Source: an uncultured Collinsella sp. (GTDB taxonomy: Bacteria; Actinomycetota; Coriobacteriia; Coriobacteriales; Coriobacteriaceae). From it: a DNA stretch of 6,374 nt. The stretch is taken from contig USGN01000074.1 of the NCBI GenBank assembly GCA_900554255.1, forward strand, positions 1 through 6,374, read 5' to 3'. Positions 5,728 to 6,374 of this stretch are shown in pieces; within the stretch, counting starts at the first letter, position 1, and every line of letters begins with the position of its first letter. The notes below the pieces were generated by a model. It had not been told where the DNA came from, made no database searches, and saw nothing but the letters and a program-made list of their open reading frames with translations. Position numbers and translations under genes: made by a program.

Positions 5728-5742
5728 ACAAGGAGGCCCAGC

Positions 5743-6374
5743 ATGACGCTTGCCAAACCCATCAACAAATACATCGACTATATCGATGCCCCCGAGGACA
5801 CGTTTGAGCAATATGTCGAGAAGGCGTTAAAGTACAACTTTCGCTGCGTATTTGCGAACCTGCAGGAGTACGAGACGGGCCGCGCCATGCTCGAGGACTC
5901 TGACATCATCCTTGCCGGCGCTATCGACTTTCCCCAGGGCACTATGGCGCTCGAGGAGAAGCTTGCGAGGTTTGAGGAATACGCTGCGTGTGGCTTTACC
6001 GAGATTGACTACGTTTTGAATCAGAGGTCGATCGAGAACCGCGATTTTGATGCCATCGAGCGCGAGATGACTACCATTGCTGATTTTTGTCGCGCGCATG
6101 GCATCACTGACAAGGTAATCGTCGAGATGTGCAAGCTGGACGGCGACGACGCCGCCAAGCGCCGTGTATGCGAGATCGCGCTGGAGGCCAAGCCGGGATT
6201 CCTTAAGACATCGACCGGCAGAAGCTTTGGCGGTGCTAAGCTCGAGGACGTGCGGCTGATGCACGAGGTGCTCGGCGATGCCGTGGCAATCAAGGCGGCG
6301 GGCGGTATCCATAATTACGAAGAGGCCTGCGCATTCATCGAGGCCGGCGCCAGCGCGTTAGGTGCATCGGCGGG
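5743..6374 (+). CDS. deoC: deoxyribose-phosphate aldolase-like protein, 3' end outside the window
   Basis: Class I aldolase that splits 2-deoxyribose-5-phosphate into acetaldehyde and glyceraldehyde-3-phosphate, letting deoxynucleosides feed central metabolism. The 210 complete codons visible show IDFPQG at 61-66, the EID motif with Asp89, FLKTSTG with Lys155 (the expected Schiff-base lysine), IKAAGG with Lys184, and GASALGASAG at the window edge, which corresponds to the family's phosphate-binding loop. The usual N-terminal IDHTLLKP segment is replaced by YIDYIDAPE, so this is a divergent branch and substrate preference could differ. ATG 5743 has AAGGAGG (5730-5736) 6 bases upstream. Only a few tens of residues should be missing. 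Confidence 0.82.
   Translation, partial: MTLAKPINKYIDYIDAPEDTFEQYVEKALKYNFRCVFANLQEYETGRAMLEDSDIILAGAIDFPQGTMALEEKLARFEEYAACGFTEIDYVLNQRSIENRDFDAIEREMTTIADFCRAHGITDKVIVEMCKLDGDDAAKRRVCEIALEAKPGFLKTSTGRSFGGAKLEDVRLMHEVLGDAVAIKAAGGIHNYEEACAFIEAGASALGASA

Larger units (their letters stand above)
5433..5742 (+). other. noncoding region upstream of deoC
   Basis: Besides the 46-base dyad and the possible small ORF, it holds a minor hairpin at 5576-5594 (GGCA-CCG with CGG-TGCC, one bulged T). I could not place a convincing sigma-70 promoter for deoC: TACATT at 5676-5681 could be a -10 box but has no -35 at a proper distance. Long - strand frames here are not supported by ribosome sites or recognisable protein sequence. 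Confidence 0.5.

Noticed and set aside
5827..6312. 161-codon - strand frame over deoC
   Set aside because: The + strand encodes a DeoC-type aldolase with catalytic residues, so this frame is its shadow.

Overview
The window looks like chromosomal DNA of a GC-rich Gram-positive bacterium. A Coriobacteriia member such as Collinsella is my best guess, from G/C-ending codons, strong AAGGAGG-type ribosome binding sites and the style of the GGGCCCGTATCC terminators. No rRNA or marker gene is present to prove this. Two housekeeping genes on the + strand, glucose-6-phosphate isomerase (pgi, 168-1862) and a deoxyribose-phosphate aldolase-like gene (deoC, from 5743 and cut by the window end), flank a foreign-looking block of about 3.5 kb.

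Layout. (1) 1-167: pgi upstream region with a TAGAAT -10 candidate, a perfect 8-bp hairpin and a GAGGAGG site. (2) 168-1862: pgi, intact, ending in a strong terminator at 1895-1934. (3) 2005-4875: a three-gene operon on the - strand, convergent with pgi and read in the order unrecognised 296-aa protein, ClpP-family serine protease, VirD4/TraG-type ATPase. The last two genes overlap by 8 bp. (4) 4876-5337: a 462-base operon leader, AT-rich in its distal part, with repeated ACATCA motifs and possible promoters. (5) 5338-5432: a second, divergent copy of the last codons of pgi followed by a second GGGCCCGTATCC terminator. (6) 5433-5742: a noncoding region holding a 46-base dyad, a possible 54-codon ORF and a perfect 8-bp inverted repeat before deoC. 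(7) 5743-6374: deoC, partial.

The main result is that the operon is bracketed by two copies of the pgi 3' end plus terminator. In the aligned sense codons the copies differ only at wobble positions; the stop TAG has become TGG in the right copy. The simplest reading is that a mobile element, or a remnant of one, entered at the 3' end of pgi and supplied a replacement gene end, leaving the old, diverged end on the far side. No integrase, relaxase or other transfer gene is visible, so the block is a decayed remnant, a passenger of another element, or a small accessory locus. The translationally coupled pair of a ClpP protease and a VirD4-like ATPase without membrane segments is the most unusual gene content. 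Whether the two work together cannot be told from sequence alone.
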